The translations under genes were made by a program, and so were the position numbers. A stretch of DNA of 64,000 nt from positions 15,089,530 to 15,153,529 of the forward strand of contig CAXIPT010000001.1 of assembly GCA_964030475.1 (NCBI GenBank), read 5' to 3'. This document shows, in pieces, positions 1 through 10,283 of the stretch; within the stretch, counting starts at the first letter, position 1, and the number at the start of each line of letters is the position of its first letter. Under the pieces are notes generated by a model that saw nothing but the letters and a program-made list of their open reading frames with translations, was not told the DNA's origin and did not search any database. Origin of the DNA: Tethya wilhelma. Taxonomy: Eukaryota > Porifera > Demospongiae > Tethyida > Tethyidae.

Positions 1-500
1 CTAAAACTTCCTTGGTGGAGGCAGCCATAACTCAGTCAGTACCACGTGCATGATTTGGTGAAGCACGCATGCGCACTCATGCATCCCCAGGACCAATGAT
101 TATACGCAATGTCGCCACGTCATTATAACGTAACGTCATTTTTTACGTTACGTATGTCATGTCAGGCATGCATTTCACGTAAGCGTCACGTAATGGATTT
201 TCCCTGACATCATGACGTACGTACGTAACGTAATTTCTAGACGTAACGTCACCTTTGATTTTTGTTACAAACCGCTTGCTCTAAGGCCTATAGGCCGTTC
301 ATGTTCGTTTACTACATGCATATTGTCATGTGACTTGTTACGTCATGTAAACAGGGCGCGCGCCGGGCCCCGCCGGCCGGCCAGAAACGTAAACTGCGGC
401 TAAAAGAGGCGAACCAAAATCATTGAAGCTTAGCAAGCTCCTGGAGAGACTGACTACAGTGGACTGATAAGATTAGAACCATTATAGTCACTGAAACCCA
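1..500. other. ACGT-rich non-coding left edge
   Basis: No gene is seen here. The first 250 bases are packed with ACGT, TACGTA and TGACGT words, including the mirrored pair ACGTAACGT / ACGTTACGT around position 135-155. A short GC-rich stretch (about 355-385) follows. The 63-codon open frame at 212-403 runs through this repetitive stretch, has no protein-like composition and is not called. This could be a promoter-like region with CRE-type words or a diverged repeat; nothing in the window decides between them. Confidence 0.4.
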
Positions 501-802
501 GAGGTTTAACTTATGATACAATGTGGTATATGGTTATATGTGGACTTATTATAGCTAGTGCTACTAAGGTACACAATGATACAATGGTGCAGTACACTAC
601 ATAAAAGTACATCCTTCTCATCNTGGCAACCATTGCAATTATTGTAAGGGTAGCATTGTATTATGTAATGTGATGTTTGTACTATTTTTTGTTTATTTAT
701 ATCGGACCTACAAAATAATTGGACGATTTTTTTTCCAAACAACAAAAACAAAAAACAATGATTTGTTTGCACAAAATTAACACCCAATCACACATTTCAA
801 TA

Positions 803-1150
803 TTACTTCTTTTTATGTGAACTGGCAACGTATGTTTGTACTCTACAAGCACTGTTTAAAGTGGGTGGAGTTGTGGGTGGGGTCACATCCGATAGCAATG
901 CACCATTGTCAATGGGTACTCTGATATCCTTTGATTGAGATGGCATTGCCATAGTAACAGGCTTGTTTTTCGAATGTGGTTTAGTAACTGATGCATTTTT
1001 AACCGTGGTTTCTATTCTGTGGGTTGGTTTATCTCTCTCTCTGTTGCTAGGGAAATGTCCTTTCTTAGTTACCGGTTTATCTTTCCAAGCTGAGGTACTC
1101 ACTGGTCCATCTCTCCTCCCAGTGTTCAGTGAGCTTGGNGAATACTTCAC
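803..1150 (-). CDS. possible terminal exon of an unknown gene
   Basis: An open frame of 115 codons ends at 803. It is rich in Lys, Thr, Ser and Pro, with the phrase KPVT repeated, and matches no family I recognise. It starts inside the undetermined base at 1139 and has no clear start codon, so it would be a 3' exon whose upstream part is missing. The low complexity and the adjacent assembly break make it doubtful. It is kept only because nothing else explains 800-1139. Confidence 0.2.
   Translation of the reverse strand: MKYXPSSLNTGRRDGPVSTSAWKDKPVTKKGHFPSNRERDKPTHRIETTVKNASVTKPHSKNKPVTMAMPSQSKDIRVPIDNGALLSDVTPPTTPPTLNSACRVQTYVASSHKKK
1139..1139. other. undetermined base at a copy junction
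   Basis: An N sits exactly where the sequence changes from unrelated DNA to the middle of an Ig-like exon. From 1140 on, the sequence matches copy B from about 12332 almost base for base, while 800-1138 has no counterpart there. A second N lies at 623. This is either an assembly join or the true edge of a duplication. Confidence 0.75.
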
Positions 1151-4100
1151 GAATCATCCGTTTGACACGAGGAAGTGATCAGAGACAATGTTGTGCTCAC
1201 GAAGGAGTCTGGAGATTTGTAGTTCCTGATGGCAATGGAGAGAGGACCATCTATGTTGGCTTATACACCCGTGGTGAGTTATCCAGAGGACACTTGGAGG
1301 GGTCATGTATAATACAATTTTATAAATTAATTCTAATGTAGACGAAGTCAATAGAGGTGTTATAAACACTATAACCTCATCAGATGTCACATTGACGGCA
1401 GTTAGTCCCCTGTTGACTGAGCCTCCAACCTATACTCTTACTGTCGCTACTGATGGAGGACCTCCTGGTAGTATTAGCTGGACAATAGGTGGAGCACCAA
1501 TCCCAGACGGCAATGTGACTACAAATATCAATAGTAATAGCCAGAGTGATTTGGAGGATGCTCGCTATACCAACACACTGATGGCAAGAGGGAGACCAAG
1601 TGGTACCATCACATTTACTGCTAACAACAGACGAACCCCAACCCCTCGAAGTATACAAATCAGTAGTACCTGTAAGTAGCTGCCTATGTGTGGTTAATTA
1701 AATGTGTAAAGTAAATAACTTGGCATTAATACAAAACGAAAATTAAATAAGTGAAAATTTAACATACAAAACATTTTTCAACGCGACTATATGTCAAACT
1801 ACTCTAACTTAATGGTTGTACACTGCTAGTCGTACAGTACTGCAATACGATTATTGTTTGGTACTATGACAATGAAGGCACCAAGGTGCATAAGCCTCGG
1901 TGCAATCAACTAGCACATGATGCACAACTCAATATGAGTCACTGTATGTGTCCACTGAGAGGTGTCTAGCAAATTCTAGCCTGCTGCAAATAAGGATGTA
2001 CTGAGCTGTCGTCAGCCTAGTTATAATATTTAAACCTCTGTTTAGAAATTCATTGAATATACTTTTCATTGATGCTTGTAGTACTAAGTTGCAAATTGAA
2101 TGCTCAGTCTACACTGTGACTGTGGCAGTATCTGAGCAGTCAACCTTAGAGGCATTGATACAACTAACCTACTGTAATGGATACTTCTACACAAAGAATT
2201 ATCTCACTATATTCAATTTGCAATGAGCTACTTCTTACCTGTCCAAGCAGCTAAGCCAGCCAAACTCAAGTCTATGATCAGTCAAGCTTTATTGTTTCTA
2301 GATAATGCACACTATATGGATTGGGATCAATGGGTGCGGTTTCCAAAGCGTTTTGCAAGACTACACAACAAATTTTTAGATAATTTTGATCCATGAACGT
2401 AAGTACCTTCCGTTTGGATCATGGAGTTGCCATTCTTCAGATAATTTAGTAACAGACAGACAGACACACAGACAAAATGACTACCATACCCTCTGCACTT
2501 GCTACTCATGTGCCGAGGCTTAATAATTATGTAACAACTCAGAACAAACACTACAGTCTTACCATACTGATTAATAGTTACGTAAAAACCCTTCACAGTG
2601 GTATATAGATTTTTTTTTTATTGAACTCAGTAGCTCCTCCAAGTTTGGGATGTACCATATAGCTGGAAATATTGACGGGGATTTTAAATTGACAGTTTGA
2701 TCGTGCATATGTGCAAATCGTCAAATTTAAATTCATCAATATTTTAATTTTATGTTCAACAGCTATGCAGCCCACTGAATTATTCGCTTAAGGTTTTCTA
2801 GCAGATTCTCTGAGTACATGGTATCATGTCAGTATCCTCATGTGAGGTTGTTGGAATATTATTATTGTAAAGAAAGTTTTACTACTGAGGTGTTTGTCTA
2901 GGCCAGCCCCATGCAGAGGAGGTATGACAGCCATTGTGCTGAGCTGGCATTTTTGGCACAAGTGATATTTTTAGTACTTAAAGCTCCTTTTGTCACATGC
3001 AACTGTGCATGTACTAAAATGCCGGCTCAGCATGACACTACTGTTGTACCTCCTCTAGACCAGTCCTCCCAGTTAAAAAGAGGAGTAGCCTGGTACGAGG
3101 CTACCCATAGCCATGATCAAGATGCAATCAAGGGGAACTCCAAAAACATGAGCGTATATCATCACAACAGAGGCTGTACGGAATTCATTTCTATAATAGA
3201 TACAATTTTAACATTTGGGACTAGTATAATGGCTTTTCTGGACGTGCTTTAGTAAAATAATCTACAAACTTTAATGTGTGCATAATAGTTTCATAATATG
3301 TTATAGATTATAAATGTATTAAATGATCAATGATCTATAGTCTGTGTATATAACTATGCCCAATGCGCTTCTCAGGATGTATTAAATTTTGTTTTTGAAT
3401 TGTTCCTCCCACAGTTCCTGGCCCACCTACTAATGTTCAAGCATCACAAGTTGGAGATGAACAAATTCAAGTCACTTGGACTAGAGTAACTAGTGCTACT
3501 GGTGGATACCGTCTTAGTGTGACTGGCCAGTCACCTGCTATCAGTTCTTCCTCTGCAACAAGTCACACAATATCTGGTGTTGTTACTGGTACTCTTGTGA
3601 TCTCTATTGTGTCTCTTTCTACAATGAATTCTCTGCTTCTGTATAGTACTGGTGCAACTGCTAGTGTTGAAGTGTTAGGTAATTGTGTACAATCATATTT
3701 TTACCTCAAAAATATTTTGTTTCTGTCTTTCTGATTCTAGCTCTTCCAACTCCTGTCATCTTGAGTTCCTCTTCAGTTCTCTCCTCAACATCTCTAAGAG
3801 TTGAGTGGTCACTGTCTTCTGGTAATGGGAATAAGCCTGCTGATGAATTTGTCATAAACTACACACGTACAAGTTGTCCACCTGAGGATACAGGTTCTGT
3901 GACAGTTGATGGCTCACTACGTACAAGAGATATTGATGGACTTGAAGAGTTCAGCACATACACTGTCACAGTGACAGCTGTGTATAGGTTTGGAGGTTCT
4001 TATCCATCAGTTATGAAAGCAAGTGTTGCAATGACAATGCAAACCCTGTCAGCTGGTATGCTTTAATGACTGCTCATATACCTATACCATACACTTACTC

Positions 4101-7100
4101 CGCACTATATATAATTATTCCAGGTATGGCTCCTACTGGTGCTCCTCAAGGTCTCATGGGACAATCTGTGTCAAGTACATCAATCACAGTGACTTGGAAT
4201 GAGGTGCCTTGTCTTGATCAAAATGGTGTCATCACTGGCTACATGATACGATATGTTGGAGACTCACAGACCACCACTGACTCATCCTCTGGTACATCAA
4301 GGACTTACACAGTTGAGGGCTCGATTCCTTTCACAGAGTACTCCTTTTTAGTGGCTGCTGTGAATAGCTATGGTACTGGACCTTTCTCTGAGATACCCTT
4401 GACAATTAGAACAGCTGAGAGCAGTGAGTATGTTATAGTGTGTATTATGTGAAGTTTGTAATTATTGTACATAATCTAAATATTGCTTTTTTCCCCACAG
4501 TTCCTGGTGCAGTCAACTCTCTAACTCTCACTCCTAAGTTCACATCAGTTGAAGTAACCTGGTACCCACCTGACAGACCAAATGGGATCATTACACAGTA
4601 TGAGATCTCATACATTATTAATTCTGATAGAACTCTTATTACTACAAGCAACTCTACATTGGAGTTCATCATCTCTTCTCTGGAACCTGGGACTAGTGTC
4701 ACTATCACTGTGAGAGCATTCACTAGGATTGGACCTGGAGAGACTCTAACCTTAAATGGGAGAACCCTCACAGTACCACGTAAGCTTACAATAATATCCG
4801 GATATTATTTTGTAATTTTGATTTTAAACTATTTTCACAACAATTTTTTTTCTTATATAGCACCAATAGCCAGTGTTCAAGTTATGGGTGTCAATGCTAC
4901 ATCAGTGAGAGTGACTTGGGAGCCTCTTGACATCCCTGAGATAACAGGATACCGGCTGTACTATTCTCTCTCTGAGAGCAGGAAGAGACAGAGTGATAGT
5001 TTTATAGAGGTGGAAGGACGAGAAACAAACTCTGCAGCAATAGGAGGTCTTATCAGTGGTGCAACCTACTCCTTTAGTGTGGTGGGTGTGGCTAGACTGG
5101 AAGGAGAGGAGCCTATTGAAGGAGAGAGACCATCTAATCCACTGTCTGTTATTTTTCTTTCAACACCAAGTTGTACTTGTCCAGGTGAGTTCTTTATCAT
5201 GTATAATATGTGTCACTGGATATCACTGCATGAAATTTAAATGATGTTATCTTGAGATATAATAGAGTGACTTTGTTTTGTTAGGGGTCTATATGGGACA
5301 TTCAGCCCATTCCTATGACGTACTACTGTACGTATGATGTATGTTGTGAACAAACAAATTTGAATGTAGTGTATAATAATAAAGTAGAAGAAATGCGGAT
5401 CTCTTTGCTCAGCATACACATTCCATGCTTGTGTATCAAGTTTCATTGATGTTTTACCACAAGATCATTATATTTAAGCTAGCTGTGTTTCATTACAGCG
5501 ACAGAGAAGCAACCTCACCTGCTTAATTCCTTTGTGAAAGATTGCCCCCTGTATATATATACACCACACTTAAATTCTTGTCAGATAGACTGTTAAATTT
5601 TGTTGTGCTAAAAAACAAAGTGTGTAGTTTTTGGTGACACTTTTTATGTGATAGTTGCACACTTTGGTGAAAGTGTGTAGTTTTACTTTTGTTTTTACAC
5701 ATGCTGGTATGAGCTTTTCCCTGGTAGAGTCTACTAGGAGCATGCAGACTAATAGTATAGTTAACACTTCAATCTTGTTGAAATAGAATGTTATTGTTTC
5801 AAGATTCTGAACTGAGACTGACAGGCAGTCATGACAAAATAGCAAATGACACATAGCAAAGGAACACAGTAGCTTTTATAGTGGGATGACAAAACTGGTG
5901 ATACGAGATTACAAAACAGGTTTGATCAACAAGACAACATCAACACAGACAGGGAGGTAACAACATGTACTTACTGAATAGATGGGTGGCAAATTACAAT
6001 AGTTTGTCATTGTTCTATACTATGCACACTAGTACTCTAAACATATGTTCCACCACATGCTACTATATAAGCCTTCTCACAAACAGTTAGCCATCGTCGT
6101 AGAACCTGTCATTCTATCCAAAGGCTTAAGCTAGCTCTCTAAGCACTAGCTGTTTTCCTAACCTGCATGTATTCTCCACATCCAATCTAAAAGAAAAGGT
6201 CTACAGCATAAACTATAAGGTATAAATTTGATGTAACCATCCTCTTGTAGAGTTATTATCTATCCATGTGGCTTTTAATGTGCATCTGCTTAGCCTTTCT
6301 CTAACATTATAGTACATATATATGTAGCTTTTACTACACTAAAATGTTGAAAAAAGTGAATATACAAGTATAGTAAAAGAAAAGTAGTGTAGGAATGGCC
6401 AGTACAGTAAAAGTATTGGAACAATTAAGGCATGTCACAATTTCGGCACTTGAATACTTAATTTTTGTGCCTAAATGAAGTAGTCATCTGCCAAAAACAG
6501 CACTGCCCATTTCTACATTGATTTTTTTAATGAAATTTTACTACTGTATTAGGTTGTCAATGCTTTGGAGCAGTGATTGGAACAGTGTTTGCATCAGTTC
6601 TGGTGTACACTGTGGTTCTGTTGGTTGTACTGACACTGGTGTGGCTTTGTTGGAAAAGGAAAAGGTAGACGAATCAATACTGTGACTTCTTATTTACCTC
6701 TTCTGTGTGCAATGGCATGATCCACATCATGCACCAGCATGTTCTTCCCGGCACGACAAAGTGTGCCCTACCTATAAATCCAACCATGCATGCTTCATGG
6801 ATCTGGATAATATTATGCATAAATATGGTTATGTAAGGGTTCCTTATAGTACAGCTAACTGTACTGTTGCTCTTCTTATTGTTGCTCTTATTCCAATACG
6901 GCTCCTACAGTATGACTGTGACTAGTAATGAAAAGCAGCAGCCAGCTGATGATGAGGAAGATCGTGTCTATGATGTCATTGAGTGAGTTTTCGTATAGAA
7001 ACTACCATTGATGTCTATTAGATAAACCTATACATGATCCCAGCGTACATATACACATGGTGCACACAATAATGTAAAGCATTGTGTATGAAAGAAAATT

Positions 7101-7312
7101 ATTGACCTTTTTATCAGCTAGCTAGCAATAGTAAAACACATTCACAATATCATATTATATAATGTTTTACTGTCATAATATTATTCACTTTTATTCATAG
7201 ACCCACTGATAAGGAAATCCCACTGAAACAGTGTGCTGCATATGGAGATGTAGAGACCAGACAGAGGACAAGAGATGCTCAGGATGAGGGGATTTATGAC
7301 AATGCAGTTTGA
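1140..7312 (+). CDS. Ig/FN3 transmembrane receptor, copy A (5' end missing)
   Basis: This is a type I cell-surface receptor fragment. Exons read from splice sites and alignment to copies B and C are 1140-1273 (second half of the first Ig-like exon), 1342-1671 (Ig-like), 3415-3678, 3741-4055, 4124-4423, 4501-4779, 4861-5184 (five FN3), 6553-6664 (transmembrane), 6911-6982 and 7201-7312 (tail). Signal peptide and half of the first Ig-like domain are absent at the junction at 1139. The third FN3 exon is a chimera of modules 3 and 7 of copies B/C, so FN3 4-6 and the second Ig-like pair are missing. The helix is followed by WKRKR, then a tail with YDVI, YGDV and YDNA. The normal acceptor of the first tail exon is mutated from AG to GG at 6901; the next AG, nine bases on, keeps the frame. 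Ligand unknown. It may be a non-functional fragment or the 3' part of a gene broken by assembly. Confidence 0.72.
1892..2522. repeat. MITE-like element in receptor A intron
   Basis: The intron between the Ig-like and first FN3 exons holds a block bounded by inverted ends AAGCCTCGGTGC (from 1892) and TGCCGAGGCTT (to 2522). The same right end with its GACAGACAGAC lead-in recurs twice in the matching intron of copy B. No coding capacity is seen. A non-autonomous DNA transposon is the simplest reading. Confidence 0.5.
4124..4423 (+). other. chimeric FN3 exon (module 3 front, module 7 back)
   Basis: The front of this exon (APTGAPQGLMGQSV, ITVTWNEV) matches FN3 module 3 of copies B and C. The back (PCLDQNG onward, ending PLTIRTAESS) and the following intron match FN3 module 7. 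The switch lies near 4195-4205, within a stretch that modules 3 and 7 share. Both flanks stay phase 1, so the fusion is in frame. Confidence 0.75.
5185..6552. other. long intron before the transmembrane exon, copy A
   Basis: No exon is recognised here. It is closely similar to 20445-21771 in copy B and to 38335-39910 in copy C, which shows that intronic sequence was duplicated with the gene. At about 6390-6525 it holds a small element with loosely inverted ends (TAGTGTAGGAATGG and CCCATTTCTACA). Confidence 0.6.
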
Positions 7313-7817
7313 ATCCATAATTATTATATTATTATTATTATTTTTTACTTCATTAGCTAGAGTAACTGTCGGCTGTCTTGAGTTATTATTGTAGACTTTC
7401 CTGTGGTTAGAATTTTTTCCTGCATAATTATAGCTACCATTTGAAGTTTCTTCCGAGTATTATACTGATTCTTGAACAGTTATAATATATACATAGTAAC
7501 AATTAGTTGAAAAACTCTACCAATTTACGTAATTAATGTGCATGTACGATGTCTAGACCATGCACTATACATGTCTGCATAAACTGTAATCTTATGTATT
7601 TCTAACTAGCTAGTAAGACGACCACTACCCATACACATGCAACACACCAAATGCCCCTCAGAAGTAGACCAGCATGCGCAGAGACAGTGGATAAAATGTT
7701 TGTTGATAAATATATGATCACACAACAAGTAGGAACAACACAACAATGTTTTAGATCTTCTAGACATAAGATTCAATTCTGTAACCTACATAAATTGAGG
7801 GGAAATAATTATTATAA
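7313..7817. other. tail-to-tail gap between receptor A and FN3 gene A'
   Basis: About 500 bases separate the two stop codons, and both genes end here. It is AT-rich with no open frame and presumably contains both 3' untranslated regions. The same arrangement recurs at 22490-22953 and 40730-41199. Confidence 0.55.
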
Positions 7818-10090
7818 TCATACATAAAACAAAACGTTTGAACACAATGGCTTACATTTGCTCATGGGATGACTTGCTAGAGCACTAGGAGTGGCAGAGG
7901 AGGTGGAGTGAAGGTGGGAGGCAACTGACTCTGACTTGGTACACATGCTGTGGGAGTCAACAGTGCTTGAAATGACAGAATCCAACTCTGCACAAAGATA
8001 CAGTACATGATCATCAATTGATTCAGGTACACCAGAAGCAAAATTGTCATAATTATGCTAATAAATTGGCTTACTTTTAGATCTTGATGATCGCTTGGTA
8101 GTGCGAGGTCTTCTTAACCTGAAGAGAAGTGGAGAGGTAATACTTTGTTCTAAGCTAAAACTAATGGTCATGTGTGATCTGATGCTTACATTGGATTGTG
8201 CACCACTGTTTCAGATGGGAGTGATTCTCCAGACATTGATCGTGTTCTAGAAGTAAAGAAAAAATAAATGAGGATAAAACCCAGAGCATTATTTCTTAAT
8301 TCTCATCGATTGTAACGACACCAGCACACACACACACACACACATACACATGTAGCAACTTACGTCACATAGTACAGCAGCTGTCCATAATAGTTTGGGT
8401 TGGTAGTGCTAGGTCCCTTCACGATGGCTCTGGAGGTCATTGCACCATCCACACAATGAAGGAGAATGCCATTCACATAGATACGGTAGCCCAATACAAA
8501 ACAACCCTTACTGCAACCATTTAAGTCACGTCTGGAATATGGAAGAAAAGCAAAGAAAAACAGTCAAAGTGCAAATCCCCAAAATTTACTAGAAATAATT
8601 GTCTGAAATAACTCACTCAACAGGGCTCCATGTTATAGTGAGAGTTGAGTGGGTGTTGGGCACCACTCTAACTTGTTGAGGGGAAGCAGGTCCATTGTGA
8701 AGATGAGGAGGATAACCCCTGCTATTAAGATGATAATGATTGTAAGTTCCAGTGGTCAAGGGACCATTATCATTCTCCTCCCTCACTGGCTCATCAATGA
8801 GAGTATCGAGGGTACTGGGCAGGGGACTAGGACAGAGGGTGCCTGAGGTGGACTGGGAGACCAACCCATGCTCCTCGTAATAGTGATGTTTTGGGTGAGA
8901 ACTGGGCACGCTCAGTGTATCGTTTCCATGGTGATACTCATCGTGATGCTGTGGCGTGCATGAGAAAGTGTCCAGCTTTGAAGAGCAGCAGTTGTGGCAC
9001 TCACAAGCAGGGTGTAGCTTGGGACTCACAGGGTAGTCTGTCACTATCCCGCTGGTGTGACTGCTCCCAATGCTCTTGGTGTCTTCACATGGTTCACCTT
9101 GCAGCAGTGTCATCTCGTGAGGATAGAAGCTACAAGGACAACTGTCAGCTGTGGTAGTGGTGTTAGAGTGAGTGTAGTAAGCAGAGGTATCATTGGGAGA
9201 CAGCTCTTTGGAGAGATGGACAGGGTGGTGTGGAGTGGCAGCGGTTGAAATGGAGAGACTAGTATTCCACATAAAACTGTGTACAGTGATAGTAAAACAA
9301 TGTGTGCTAATGGCCATTTTGATACTGAACAAATTCAACAAGTCTACACTCCCAGGGGGAAAAACATGGATTGGTTTCAAAGCAACAACAGTCTCACCAC
9401 TATTTATACGAATCAAAATGGTTCTTGAATCATAAACATCAAGGTATTCTTTCTGATCTGTCACTGCTGGTTTACCGGCTCTTATGACAGTGAGATTCCA
9501 AAGGTCTGATTCGTCGCTGAATGCACCTACAGTGATGACTGTGAAACACTTTCTACAACAAGCCACTCCAACACAGCCGGAGGAGGAAATTAGGTGCATT
9601 GCTCAATGGATTGGAGGGGCACAACACAGCAATTTATTGATGGGGTTAATAATTTATGGGACAAGGAGGGGCTCTTTTCACCAGCAGAGGAGGAATATTC
9701 AGTGAAAACCGTCAAAGTTGTGTCCCACTGAAGAAACAGGTTGGAGCAGACAGGTTGAGCTGTGGTACACGTCTCATTCCTAGTCTCTGTTGGGCAAGAA
9801 AAGACCTCAATTTGCTTTCAGGTTTTCTTCTTTGCATGCTTTGGCGAGTCAGTTGAGATGCTGTCCACTTGTGAGATGAGTGATTTCAGCCACGTTCTGT
9901 GTTTCAAGGCAACAGCAGCTAGCACGTGAAGAGAGAGGTGTTCATGATACTCCTGACACTTCTCTGGACTTAGGCTCAGTTGGTGGTAACAAGTGGCAAT
10001 CCACAGACGTTCCAGGCCAGGACTCACGAAGAGACAATCCCATTGTCGCCCCCAATTGCGGCACACAAGACGACACCACAGGCCAGGCAC
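7818..10090 (-). pseudogene. F-box/FN3 fusion gene, copy A' (broken)
   Basis: Minus-strand partner of receptor A. The 3' half is intact: an open exon down to 8617, then exons 8364-8531, 8190-8246, 8075-8118 and 7818-7987 with good splice sites. It encodes a Cys/His-rich region and one FN3 domain split by an intron (TLTITWSPVE, then a half containing LGYRIYVNG). The 5' half is damaged. Most of the F-box is deleted near 10090-10110, leaving only the CRLVCRNW end; a five-base insertion near 9845 shifts the frame; and about 100 bases are missing near 9600 compared with copy B'. There is no ATG for the F-box frame. A shorter protein beginning inside the open exon is possible, for example at an ATG below 9600, so 'pseudogene' applies to the fusion as a whole. 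Confidence 0.6.
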
Positions 10091-10283
10091 AGGCCGAGGA
10101 AGAGAGCTGATTACGCAAAAATTTTAGCGCAGCGCGTGGCACATAATGGGGGTCTCCCCTAACCACTGATTGCACGGGTTGCTCATGGGTCATATTAATG
10201 TACATGTCTGGGGGGGGACATGACGTCTAACACGACCAGATTTAATTTTGCAAAGACCTTCAAATTATTTGTACTGTGATTTG
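10091..10283. promoter_or_regulatory. short divergent gap upstream of receptor B
   Basis: This gap of about 190 bases lies between the F-box remnant of A' (minus) and the signal-peptide exon of receptor B (plus). The equivalent gap upstream of receptor C is about 225 bases. A shared bidirectional promoter is inferred from position only; I see no clear TATA box. Confidence 0.4.

Noticed and set aside
212..403. 63-codon open frame in the ACGT-rich left edge
   Set aside because: It overlaps palindromic repeat sequence, starts in it and shows no protein-like pattern.
4445..4771. Long minus-strand open frames opposite FN3 exons (also at 17534, 19746, 34372, 37627)
   Set aside because: They recur only as antisense images of the FN3 exons, whose codon bias leaves the opposite frame open; no splice sites or domains support them.
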